A stretch of 37,260 nt of DNA, from positions 1 through 37,260 of the forward strand of contig JAPKCC010000024.1 in the NCBI GenBank assembly GCA_028823105.1, read 5' to 3'. The notes below the pieces were generated by a model. The model saw only the letters and a list, made by a program, of their open reading frames with translations, had not been told where the DNA came from and did no database searches. The DNA is from Phycisphaerales bacterium (GTDB taxonomy: Bacteria; Planctomycetota; Phycisphaerae; Phycisphaerales; SM1A02). Positions within the stretch are counted from its first letter, which is position 1. Each line of letters opens with the position of its first letter. The translations under genes were made by a program, and so were the position numbers. This document shows positions 8,624 to 16,271 of the stretch, in pieces.

Positions 8624-9795
8624 CCAGAACGAACCAGCCGGAACAACTCACGGCCGCTGATCGCGCCCGATTCGCATTCCGTCGTCGATTCGGGGCGGAT
8701 CCGGCACGAGTGGCTTCGGCACCGGGACGGGTCAATCTCATCGGGGAGCACGTCGACTACACCGAAGGCATCGTCCTCCCGTTCGCAATCGATCCGCGAG
8801 CAGCGATCGCGATCGGACCTGGTGCCGACCATCGATCGTTGTTCGTGGCCGAGGATCTCGCAGTCACCGTGGAGTATCCCGGCCCCCCGATCACCATTCC
8901 CGACCCATCGCCGGATCATCGATTCGCGAATCATCTGCTCGGCGTGCTCCATGCAGCCGGTGGCTCGGACGGACGGCCTCTGAACCTGCTGGTCGCCAGC
9001 GATATTCCCATCGGCGCCGGACTCTCGTCGAGCGCCGCGGTCGAAGTCGCGCTCGGCGCCGCGCTCGCCGCGTTCTTAGACCGCCCCACCGATCCCCACA
9101 CCCTCGCGCGGCAGGCGCAGATCGCCGAACACGAGTTCGTCGGCACGCCCTGCGGGATCATGGACATGCTGATCTCCGCGGCGGGAATCGCCGGGCACGC
9201 CCTCCGAATCGATTGCCGCGATCTCCGAGTGACCCCCGTGACAATGCCGGCTCCAGAAGAAGCCGTGGTGTTGATCGTGGATAGCGGGGTCACTCATCGT
9301 CTCTCGGACGGCGGCTACGCGGATCGGCGTGCCTCGTGCGAACACGTCCAGTCGATCCTCGAAGGCTCCCTCCGCGACGCGACCCTCGAATCCATCTCCG
9401 ATGCCGGACTCTCGGACCGGGATCGGAAGCGGGCCACGCATGTCATCGAGGAGAATGCGAGGGTGGACGCCGCGGTCACCGCGCTCCAGGCCGGCAATCT
9501 GCCCGAGCTCGGCAAAATCCTGTTCGACGGGCACCGCTCGCTTCGCGAACTCTTCGAGGTTTCGATCCCCGAGCTCGACTTCATCGTGGACACCGCAGCC
9601 GAACTGGGTGGCGACGGCTGTTTCGGTGCTCGCATGACGGGCGGAGGCTTCGGTGGAAGCGCCATTCTCCTCGTCGCGACGACCGCGGTTGAGACTGTCC
9701 GCCGGACGGTGGAGCGGAGGTTCGCGGCCGCGTACGGTCGGACCCCGACGTCGATGACGGTTCGCGCCTGCCAGGGCGTTCGTCTCGAATCGTGA
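8620..9795 (+). CDS. galK: Galactokinase (GHMP kinase)
   Basis: Phosphorylates galactose to galactose-1-phosphate with ATP, the first step of the Leloir pathway, in the cytoplasm. 391 residues, close to E. coli GalK. It has the galactokinase signature GRVNLIGEHVDYTEG near the N-terminus, the GHMP ATP-binding loop PIGAGLSSSAAVEVA, the GIMDMLISAAG segment holding the catalytic aspartate, and motif 3 TGGGFGGSAI near the C-terminus. The start ATG 8620 overlaps the upstream stop; a longer frame reaching back to 8512 would lie inside the preceding gene and is not used. No other galactose genes are nearby. Confidence 0.93.
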   Translation: MTRTNQPEQLTAADRARFAFRRRFGADPARVASAPGRVNLIGEHVDYTEGIVLPFAIDPRAAIAIGPGADHRSLFVAEDLAVTVEYPGPPITIPDPSPDHRFANHLLGVLHAAGGSDGRPLNLLVASDIPIGAGLSSSAAVEVALGAALAAFLDRPTDPHTLARQAQIAEHEFVGTPCGIMDMLISAAGIAGHALRIDCRDLRVTPVTMPAPEEAVVLIVDSGVTHRLSDGGYADRRASCEHVQSILEGSLRDATLESISDAGLSDRDRKRATHVIEENARVDAAVTALQAGNLPELGKILFDGHRSLRELFEVSIPELDFIVDTAAELGGDGCFGARMTGGGFGGSAILLVATTAVETVRRTVERRFAAAYGRTPTSMTVRACQGVRLES

Positions 9796-10049
9796 CCAAC
9801 GCCCCTCAGGCTTCCGGTGAATTCGGGAGTTCCATTCCCATGAACATCGTGTGAACCTTGACCGCCAGCGATGCCGTGGTCGCAAGAAGGCGTCCGAACG
9901 ATCTTCCGCTCCAGACCCTTGATTGGGGGGGAGGGGCGGATCGGTGAATAGCAGGTGAAACATGCGGTGATCCGCCGGGGGAGATCGTATCCTGTGGCAT
10001 CTCCCGTAAGAACACGTCTTCGTCGAGTCCTTCGAACCGGATCCTCTAG
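9796..10049. other. Longest non-coding gap in the window
   Basis: 254 bases between galK and the cyclophilin gene, both plus strand. It contains a G-rich run (GGGGGGGAGGGG at about 9925) but I see no convincing promoter boxes, hairpin or small gene. Minus-strand frames here have low protein-like character. Confidence 0.5.
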
Positions 10050-10739
10050 ATGCCACCGACCACTGATCCACCAAAAGTTTCCCAACGATTCCGCACCGCG
10101 TCGTTCATGCTCAGCCTGATCACCCTCACCGTTCTCTTGACGGGTTGTGGTGATCCGACGACGCCTCCCGCATCGCCCTCTGCACCGGTGACCATGGAAG
10201 ACCAGGGTCCCTTGTTTGCGACCGTCGAAACCGACCGCGGCGATTTCCGTTTTCAACTCCGACCGGATCACGCGCCGATCAGCTGCGCCAACTTTGTGAA
10301 CCTCGTGCAACGCGGGTATTTCGATGACCTCGCGTTCTATCGACACTCTCGAGTCATCCGGCAAGTCGGAAATCCCTTCAACGACGAGGACCAACGGTAC
10401 TACCCGGGATACTCGCTCGCGCCGGAGTTTGCCGCCGATCTGAAGTTCGACCGAGGCGGCATGGTGGCCATGGTCCGACTCGGCGACGACCCGACCGCGA
10501 TGGTGCGATCCAACGAGTTCTTCGTCACCACGAAGCCACAGAGTGAACGCTACACGTTCAAGTACCCGATCTTCGGCGAAGTCGTAGAGGGACAGGACGT
10601 GGTCATTGGACTGTTGAAGGACGACATGCTTCGCCGGATCACGATCGAGGGTGATCCGACGCCCCTGCTCGAAGTCCACGCCGACCAGATCGCGCAGTGG
10701 AACGACGCACTCGATTTCTCCCCTGATCCGCGGAAGTGA
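10050..10739 (+). CDS. Cyclophilin-type peptidyl-prolyl isomerase, lipoprotein
   Basis: Cis-trans proline isomerase of the cyclophilin family, anchored as a lipoprotein and so acting in the cell envelope. 229 residues: a signal helix (about 17-30), lipobox LTGC with lipidated Cys33, a Pro/Ser/Thr-rich linker, then the cyclophilin domain from about 55 to 215. Recognisable family pieces are ETDRGDFRFQL, HAPISCANFVNLVQRGYFDD, LAFYRHSRVI, the NEFFVTT segment and YPIFGEVVEGQDVV. Some canonical active-site residues differ (FYRHSR where F.R is usual with a following V.P.F), so catalytic rate may be reduced. The gene is convergent with the LON-domain gene, 10 bases apart. Confidence 0.9.
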   Translation: MPPTTDPPKVSQRFRTASFMLSLITLTVLLTGCGDPTTPPASPSAPVTMEDQGPLFATVETDRGDFRFQLRPDHAPISCANFVNLVQRGYFDDLAFYRHSRVIRQVGNPFNDEDQRYYPGYSLAPEFAADLKFDRGGMVAMVRLGDDPTAMVRSNEFFVTTKPQSERYTFKYPIFGEVVEGQDVVIGLLKDDMLRRITIEGDPTPLLEVHADQIAQWNDALDFSPDPRK

Positions 10740-10749
10740 ACCGGGCTGC

Positions 10750-11463
10750 TCAGTTCCAGCTCAGGCCCTTCGGCCAAGACGCATGGTTCTGAAGATCAAC
10801 CTGCGCGACCAGTCGATCGAGCATCTGCAGTTCCCGAGTCACTGTCTCGGCCCGGCGGCGGCAATCGCCCTGCTCGAGAAGGCGATACCGAATCGCCTCG
10901 TCCCGCACCACTGCGAAACCGATCAAGTCGAGTACCACGCTGGTGGGCAGATCGTCACGATCGAGCCACTCCGTCGCCATGCCGGCCGCCGCCAGTCGTC
11001 GAAGACGGGGGTTGCCGAGCAGGCTGCGAATCGTCCGGCGGGCTTCTGGAAGCGGCGGAGTGGACTGAAAATCCGGTTCGATCGGCCGAAGCCAGGCTCG
11101 AAGATGAAGTCGTTGGTCCGCTGGTGGGTCGAGCTCGTCGATTCGGGCTCGGCACAAGCCGTGAAGCAGAAGATTGAATCGGCCACTCGGCAGTTGTTCC
11201 ACTCTGGCGATTCGCCCGACACACACCGCTTCGCACAACGAGACCTCTCCAACCCCGGCGCTCTTGTGGTCGTCGATCACCGCCATGGCGATCGGATCGG
11301 CCCGTTCAAGGTCCCCGTTGCCGGAGGCGAGGCAGCGTTCCACCATCTGTCGGTACTTCGGCTCGAAGATGTGCAGCGGCTGTGCACCATGTGGCAACAG
11401 CGACACGCCCGGAAGCGGGAAGAGCGCGATGGGCTTGCCGAAATCAACGCGATACGAGGACAT
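10750..11463 (-). CDS. Stand-alone LON substrate-binding (N-terminal) domain protein
   Basis: 237-residue protein with the N-terminal domain of Lon proteases but no AAA+ or protease domain. Family features are IALFPLPGVSLLPHGAQPLH followed by IFEPKYRQMVERCL, then GVGEVSLCEAVCVGRIARVE, GRFNLLLHGLCRARI, and a helical second half. Such proteins are widespread; roles proposed include substrate binding or recruitment, but none is established here. It is the last gene of the minus-strand run that starts with the Maf-like gene, 54 bases after the HDOD gene. The SD before ATG 11463 is weak. Confidence 0.9.
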   Translation of the reverse strand: MSSYRVDFGKPIALFPLPGVSLLPHGAQPLHIFEPKYRQMVERCLASGNGDLERADPIAMAVIDDHKSAGVGEVSLCEAVCVGRIARVEQLPSGRFNLLLHGLCRARIDELDPPADQRLHLRAWLRPIEPDFQSTPPLPEARRTIRSLLGNPRLRRLAAAGMATEWLDRDDLPTSVVLDLIGFAVVRDEAIRYRLLEQGDCRRRAETVTRELQMLDRLVAQVDLQNHASWPKGLSWN

Positions 11464-11517
11464 CGTCCGAATGGTAGCCCGCCGAAGGGCGTGTCTGCCA
11501 ATCAGATCCTGAGAATC

Positions 11518-12393
11518 TCAGGCCGCGGCGAGCAATTCTCCACCCTCACGAGCGACGATGGCCGCCTGTGCGCGAATCGCCTCGAGACTTAAGGGATCGA
11601 GGCCAAGACACTCCAGTGCCTCAGGGGCGATCCCTCCCGACTGAAGATCGAGCGTGAAACCCCCGGCGACTTCGGCGGCGATCCGATCTGCGACGTGGAC
11701 GATCATCGGCAAATCACGATTGGCCGCTGGGACCGAGACCGGATCGTGATGGTGTCCGGCGACCCAGACCAGACTCGACGGGAATTTCCAATACTCGCAC
11801 AACGCGGCACCGAATCCTTCATGGTCGTTCCCCAGGCACTCCCGCTCGCACTCGCGAAGGTCCCGCCCGGCGGCGGATCGTTTGACGGCTTCGGCGAAAG
11901 TCGCTCGATCGTGCTGCAGTTCGACGAGCACCCCGACATCGTGGACAAGTCCGGCGAGAAAAGCTTCGTCGACCGCATTCTTCCGATTCGATTTCGCGAT
12001 GATCCGCGCCGTGCTCGCCGTGACACAGGAATGAAGCCAGAGATCGCGGGCATCGAAGTGCGGCCCAAGTTCACCATCACGAAACAGCTTGGCCAAACTC
12101 GCCGCCACGGCGATGTTCTTCACGGCGTTTAGCCCCAGAAGAGACACGGCCCGATTGATCGACGCGATCTGCCTTGGCAGCCCGTAGAACGCAGAGTTAA
12201 CCACTTTGAGCATGCGGGCCGTCAAGGCGAGGTCACTGGAGATCATGGAATGAAGATCGCGGGCGCTCGAATCAGGATCTTCGACGAGTTCGATGATCCG
12301 AACCGTGACTTCGGGAAGCGTCGCGATGTGACGAATGTTCCGCACTGCCTCGAGTGCCACATCGTTCCGTCCGTTTTTAATTCCGTGGTCCAT
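11518..12393 (-). CDS. HDOD-domain signalling protein
   Basis: 291 residues. The HDOD domain occupies most of the protein: VRNIRHIATLPEVTVRIIEL, a segment with SARDLHSMISSDLALTARML and KVVNSAFYGLPRQIASINRA, VSLLGLNAVKNIAVAASLA, and FLAGLVHDVGVLVEL, later GHHHDP. HDOD proteins are usually signalling scaffolds linked to cyclic-di-GMP, motility or cell-cycle control, and often lack phosphodiesterase activity. The start has a good SD (GGGAG, 5 bases before ATG 12393). It lies 203 bases after miaE in the same direction. A link to motility would fit the Maf-like flagellin glycosylation gene upstream, but that is inference. Confidence 0.93.
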   Translation of the reverse strand: MDHGIKNGRNDVALEAVRNIRHIATLPEVTVRIIELVEDPDSSARDLHSMISSDLALTARMLKVVNSAFYGLPRQIASINRAVSLLGLNAVKNIAVAASLAKLFRDGELGPHFDARDLWLHSCVTASTARIIAKSNRKNAVDEAFLAGLVHDVGVLVELQHDRATFAEAVKRSAAGRDLRECERECLGNDHEGFGAALCEYWKFPSSLVWVAGHHHDPVSVPAANRDLPMIVHVADRIAAEVAGGFTLDLQSGGIAPEALECLGLDPLSLEAIRAQAAIVAREGGELLAAA

Positions 12394-12596
12394 TTTATCT
12401 CCCGGTCGAGCGTTCAGTCACCGTGATCTGCGTCCACCCGGAAGGGTGAATTTGATCGAACACCGACTTGGGGAGGATCGGCCGAGGGAAGCTGCCGCTT
12501 CATGGCCTTCCCGCGGAGCCCTCGCGAGCGTCCCGATGGGTTCGGCCTGATCCATCTGGGAGTCCATCTCGACAGGTGCGACGCCCGAGAACGATC

Positions 12597-13253
12597 TCAG
12601 ATCACCCAGGAATGCATCCGTGGCCCGGGTTTCTGATCCATGACGATGGATCGTTCCGCGACCAGCATCATCTGCCATCGCTCCTCTACGACCGAAGAAG
12701 CGTCGTCGCCTTCGAGGGCGGCGACCTGGCGTGCAAGATCGATGAAGGACAGGTAGTGCCCCTTCTCGCTCGCCCAGAGCGCCTTGTACACCTTGACCAG
12801 TGAATCGTCGGTCGACACACGCGAGAGGATCTCGAATCGTTCGCAGGACCTCGCTTCGATCAACGCCGAGATCATCAGACGATCGATCGTCTCCTCGTCG
12901 CCTCCGCGACGGACCAACCCGCGAAGCGCCGCCGCGTAATCGTTGCGATGCGACTTGGTTAGCCTCCCACCTCGTTTCGAGAGTAGCCGAACGACGATCG
13001 CCAGATGTTCGACTTCGTCTCTGGCCACCGCGGTCATCGCGACAACCCAGTTGTCGGGCGGGGTGGGCTCCGGCCATCTGTGCAGGAGTTCCAACGCATT
13101 CTGTGCCGCCTTCTTCTCCAGATGAGCGTGATCATTGAGCAATGCGCAGGGATCGCGAAGGGCCGCTTCCGCCCAAGCGTCCGGGGTGTCCACGAGCAGC
13201 GGCAGTTCAACCGTGGCTCTCCGAGGAGTGACAGATTCGGTGGTCTCTCGCAT
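12597..13253 (-). CDS. miaE: tRNA 2-methylthio-N6-isopentenyladenosine-37 hydroxylase MiaE
   Basis: Non-haem di-iron hydroxylase that converts ms2i6A37 to ms2io6A37 in tRNA. 218 residues, within the family range. The ferritin-like ligand set is complete: E46 in HAHLEKKAA, E80-x-x-H83 in RDEVEHL, E133 in IEARSCERF, and E163-x-x-H166 in SEKGHYLSF. The enzyme needs substrates made by MiaA and MiaB, which are not in the window. It lies 46 bases after neuC in the same direction, so it may be co-transcribed with the sugar genes. Well studied in Gammaproteobacteria, it is less expected in this lineage. Confidence 0.93.
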   Translation of the reverse strand: MRETTESVTPRRATVELPLLVDTPDAWAEAALRDPCALLNDHAHLEKKAAQNALELLHRWPEPTPPDNWVVAMTAVARDEVEHLAIVVRLLSKRGGRLTKSHRNDYAAALRGLVRRGGDEETIDRLMISALIEARSCERFEILSRVSTDDSLVKVYKALWASEKGHYLSFIDLARQVAALEGDDASSVVEERWQMMLVAERSIVMDQKPGPRMHSWVI

Positions 13254-13299
13254 CGAAAGGATCCTAAGAAGAGTTCAGAGAGTGCGGTGCCGTCGGTGC

Positions 13300-14409
13300 T
13301 CAGAAAGCGTTCCGCTTGCGCGGCGGGCCTTCGATGGTCCACTCACCGAGCACGGACGCAATTCTACGCCCACTCCCCCCGTCCCCATAGGGGTGATCAC
13401 CGGGAGTCCTCCCTGCGATCGCCTTCTCGATGGCCTCCGCGATGCGATCGATATCCGGAGTATCGACTTCGATCACCGAAGCGGGCCGTTCGCGACCGGC
13501 CTGACGCGGTCCCAGATTCACCGCCGGACATCCCAGCGCGGCCGCTTCGATGAGGCCGGCGCTCGAATTTCCAACCAGCACGTCCGCTCGGCGAAGGAGG
13601 CCAATGAAGGACGGCCGATCGAGATGCCCGATGACCTGGATCATCGGATCCGTCGCCGCCGCCGCGATGGCTTGATTGACGAACTCGCTCCCGGGATCCT
13701 GATTGGGCCGAAGCACCGCGACCGGACCGTGGCGTCGAACGCCTTCGATTGCGACCTCCGCCCACCGACGTTCGATGGCCGGCGACTGTCCCGCGCCGTG
13801 CAGCAGGAGTACCGACGCGGGTTTTCCCCATTCCGCATGCCGAAAATCGTCTAACGACGCCATCTCATCAAGCCCGTCGATGGCGGGACTCCCGACCACG
13901 TGCACCGTCGACGGCGGCTCGCCGAACTTGAGGATTCGCTCGCCGCTCTCCTCGGTGGCCGCGAAATGAAGGTGGGCAAGTTTCGTGATCGCATGCCGCA
14001 TCGCCTCATCCGCCACGCCCTCCGCTCGATCTCCCCCGTGCACATGGGCCAGCGTTCGACCTCCAATGCTCGCCGCACTGGCCGCCGCGAACGCCTCGAC
14101 TCGATCGCCGAGTACCAGTACCACCTGTGGATCGAGTCGCTCGAAGGCCTCCGCGAAGCCGGATACTCCGCGACCGACGGCGGCCGCATCGGCGGTTCGG
14201 CCGAAGGCTCCTGGCTGTTGCATCTCCACGACCGCGTCGACTCGGACCTGGGATCGCACCTCCTCGATCGTGTGATCGGGAGGAAGCAGATGAGCGCCCG
14301 ACACAATCACCTGGAGGTCGATCCCCACGTGCGCCTCGATGGCGTCGATGGTGCTCCGGAGCAATCCGAAATCCGCCCGCGAACCGGTGATCACTGCGAC
14401 TTTCCGCAT
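13300..14409 (-). CDS. neuC: UDP-N-acetylglucosamine 2-epimerase (hydrolysing), NeuC/LegG type
   Basis: Converts a UDP-N-acetyl sugar to a free ManNAc-type sugar and UDP, the first dedicated step of sialic or legionaminic acid synthesis. 369 residues. Motifs are GSRADFGLL at the N-terminus, VVLVLGDRVEAFAAA, HVHGGDRAEGVADEAMRHAI, TKLAHLHFAATEES, and the UDP-binding GNSSAGLIEAAALGCPAVNLG. The start ATG 14409 overlaps the neuB stop by one base (TGATG), so the two are coupled. Sequence alone does not say whether the substrate is UDP-GlcNAc (sialic acid) or UDP-diNAc-bacillosamine (legionaminic acid); no LegB dehydratase is present here. Confidence 0.93.
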   Translation of the reverse strand: MRKVAVITGSRADFGLLRSTIDAIEAHVGIDLQVIVSGAHLLPPDHTIEEVRSQVRVDAVVEMQQPGAFGRTADAAAVGRGVSGFAEAFERLDPQVVLVLGDRVEAFAAASAASIGGRTLAHVHGGDRAEGVADEAMRHAITKLAHLHFAATEESGERILKFGEPPSTVHVVGSPAIDGLDEMASLDDFRHAEWGKPASVLLLHGAGQSPAIERRWAEVAIEGVRRHGPVAVLRPNQDPGSEFVNQAIAAAATDPMIQVIGHLDRPSFIGLLRRADVLVGNSSAGLIEAAALGCPAVNLGPRQAGRERPASVIEVDTPDIDRIAEAIEKAIAGRTPGDHPYGDGGSGRRIASVLGEWTIEGPPRKRNAF

Positions 14410-15449
14410 CAGGCGAGATCCTCCTCGCGGATCGGCGCGTCCGTCTCAAGCCTCGTTCGCAGAGTTCGACCGATGATTTCATCCAATCGCCAGGGCTCGA
14501 TCCCGTCGGCGGGTCGCTTCACCGCCAGATCACTTGCGGCGAGCACCACGCCGGGCCGGAGTTCGTGCGCCGCTCGTACCGATTGTCGCGCCACGTTCCG
14601 AACGTCCACTTCGATCGCCGCGACCGTCTTCCCGCCGCTTCCAACCGCCTCATAGGAGCGCCTCGTGAAGTTCACGAAACTCGTCAGTCCTTCCCGGTCG
14701 AGACTGACCGCGTGATCGGGGCCTTCCGCATTCCGGTTCCAAGTGAGGTGCTTCTCCAGGAGATGCGCTCCGGCCGCGACCGCCAGACCACCGGTGGTTT
14801 CCAGCGTGGTGTGATCGCTGTAGCCGACGGGACGTCCCGTCGCGTCGGCAATGCTCCGAATCGCCCCAAGTGACGCTTCGGATTCCGGCGTCGGATACGC
14901 ACTGACGCAATGGAGGAAGGCGATGGGCGCTTCCGGAAACCACGCATCGGCTCGCCTCACCTCATCGAGATCCGCCGCGCCGGTCGAAACCAGCATCGGC
15001 CTACCGTCCTCCACCAGCGCCGCGAGCAACGGGCGGTGCACCAGATCCGGAGATGCCGTCTTCCACGCATCCCAGGAGAGCGATCGCGCGATGCTCACGA
15101 GTTCGACGCTGAAAACGGTCACCACCGCATCCAGCCCCGCACCATGAGCGGCTTCAACCAGCCGCTCCATTCCCCGAGCATCGATCTCCAAGCCTCGAAG
15201 CATTGCCTTCTGATCGTGGATCTGCGCTTGACGCTGGTAGGCGGCGACCGCGGACGGATCTCCCACCAGACGGTCTGCTTCGAACCACTGAAATTTCACC
15301 GCATCGACGCCCGCCTCTGCCGCTGCATCGATGAGTTCGAGGCCTCGGTCGACGCTGCCATCATGGTTGACCCCGATCTCCGCGATGATGTAGGTCGAAG
15401 AATTCGGACCGATCGAGCGATCACCGATCCTGAGTTCGGCCGGCGTCAC
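14409..15449 (-). CDS. neuB: N-acetylneuraminate/legionaminate synthase, NeuB type
   Basis: Condenses a ManNAc-type sugar with phosphoenolpyruvate to form a nine-carbon nonulosonic acid in the cytoplasm. 346 residues: a TIM barrel with IIAEIGVNHDGSVDRGLELI, AAEAGVDAVKFQ, the HCVSAYPTPE segment, GYSDHT, and EKHLTWNRNAEGPDHAVSLD holding the metal ligands, then a C-terminal SAF (antifreeze-like) domain from about 285 to 346. The start is GTG 15449, overlapping the neuA stop as GTGA. Together with neuC and neuA it forms a complete three-step set from the epimerised sugar to the CMP-activated acid. Confidence 0.94.
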   Translation of the reverse strand: MTPAELRIGDRSIGPNSSTYIIAEIGVNHDGSVDRGLELIDAAAEAGVDAVKFQWFEADRLVGDPSAVAAYQRQAQIHDQKAMLRGLEIDARGMERLVEAAHGAGLDAVVTVFSVELVSIARSLSWDAWKTASPDLVHRPLLAALVEDGRPMLVSTGAADLDEVRRADAWFPEAPIAFLHCVSAYPTPESEASLGAIRSIADATGRPVGYSDHTTLETTGGLAVAAGAHLLEKHLTWNRNAEGPDHAVSLDREGLTSFVNFTRRSYEAVGSGGKTVAAIEVDVRNVARQSVRAAHELRPGVVLAASDLAVKRPADGIEPWRLDEIIGRTLRTRLETDAPIREEDLA

Positions 15450-16210
15450 GCATGCGCTCCGGATCGAAGGTCTGCGAACTTGCGATCACCCTGGTCTCGG
15501 CTGAGCATCGCCTCCGCCACCAGCAGATCGATCTCGTCATCGACGTCGACCACCGACCCTCGAGCGTTGAGCACACCGCGTCGATCGGCGCCGAGGAAGG
15601 CATGCGGCCGCGCGGGATCGATCTGAAACAATGACGCACGCCGAACCGCGATCACACCGCCGTCGGGAATGTACGCGGCGGGAAGGTCCTGCCTTCGGAA
15701 GATGTCGTTTTCCTCCCACGCACCCACCCGACCATCGTCGTCGACTCGACAGGTCCAGAAAGGATGATGCTTGCCGACCGGAGCATAGCTCTGCACGCTG
15801 TCCGCACCGGTCTCGACGAGGCGGGCCACCGCTCGGTCGATGAGGCCCGCCGGTCTGACCGGAATGTTTCCGTAGAGGATCACCACGATGTCCGAAGTGT
15901 CCTCCACCGCTTCGATCGCCTGCCGCACCGCCGAATCAACCGTCGCAAAATCACCGGCGAGGGATGCGGGGCGATCGACGATCTCCGCACCGACCGCGGC
16001 GGCGGCGCTGGCGATCGCTTCTCCGTCCGTCGAACAGAGGACACGCCCGATGGACCGCGCCGCGAATGCATGTCCCACACTCCGAGAGATCATGGGAACC
16101 CCCGCGACCAGACGAACGTGCTTCCGAGGAAGACCCTTGCTGCCGGCTCGACCGAGCACCACCGCGATGGCAACGCGTTCCTGAATGTTCTCGATGCTGT
16201 CGTCGTTCAT
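15446..16210 (-). CDS. neuA: CMP-nonulosonate cytidylyltransferase, NeuA type
   Basis: Activates the nonulosonic acid with CTP for transfer. From ATG 16210 the protein has 254 residues; GAGG lies 9 bases before that ATG, while an upstream ATG at 16243 has no SD. The nucleotide-binding loop is VVLGRAGSKGLPRKHVR, close to the family pattern ARGGSKGIPRKN. RVLCSTDGEAIA and DRPASLAGDFATVDSAV follow as expected. Where the family usually has LQPTSPLR, this protein has LYGNIPVRP, which departs from the standard motif and may mark a different acid substrate. DVDDEIDLLVAEAML near the end is typical. It precedes neuB and neuC and lies 61 bases after the Maf-like gene. Confidence 0.92.
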   Translation of the reverse strand: MNDDSIENIQERVAIAVVLGRAGSKGLPRKHVRLVAGVPMISRSVGHAFAARSIGRVLCSTDGEAIASAAAAVGAEIVDRPASLAGDFATVDSAVRQAIEAVEDTSDIVVILYGNIPVRPAGLIDRAVARLVETGADSVQSYAPVGKHHPFWTCRVDDDGRVGAWEENDIFRRQDLPAAYIPDGGVIAVRRASLFQIDPARPHAFLGADRRGVLNARGSVVDVDDEIDLLVAEAMLSRDQGDRKFADLRSGAHA

Positions 16211-16271
16211 GCCTGAAAACCTCAATTTGAACTGCGGAATCATCTAGAAAGCGGGTCGAGGGCGAAACCCG

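Noticed and set aside
9806-10015. Minus-strand 69-residue frame in the galK-cyclophilin gap
   Set aside because: Low-complexity composition, no SD, no recognisable features.
12418-13077. 219-residue minus-strand frame over miaE
   Set aside because: It overlaps miaE in another frame, is Arg/Gly-rich and shows no family features.
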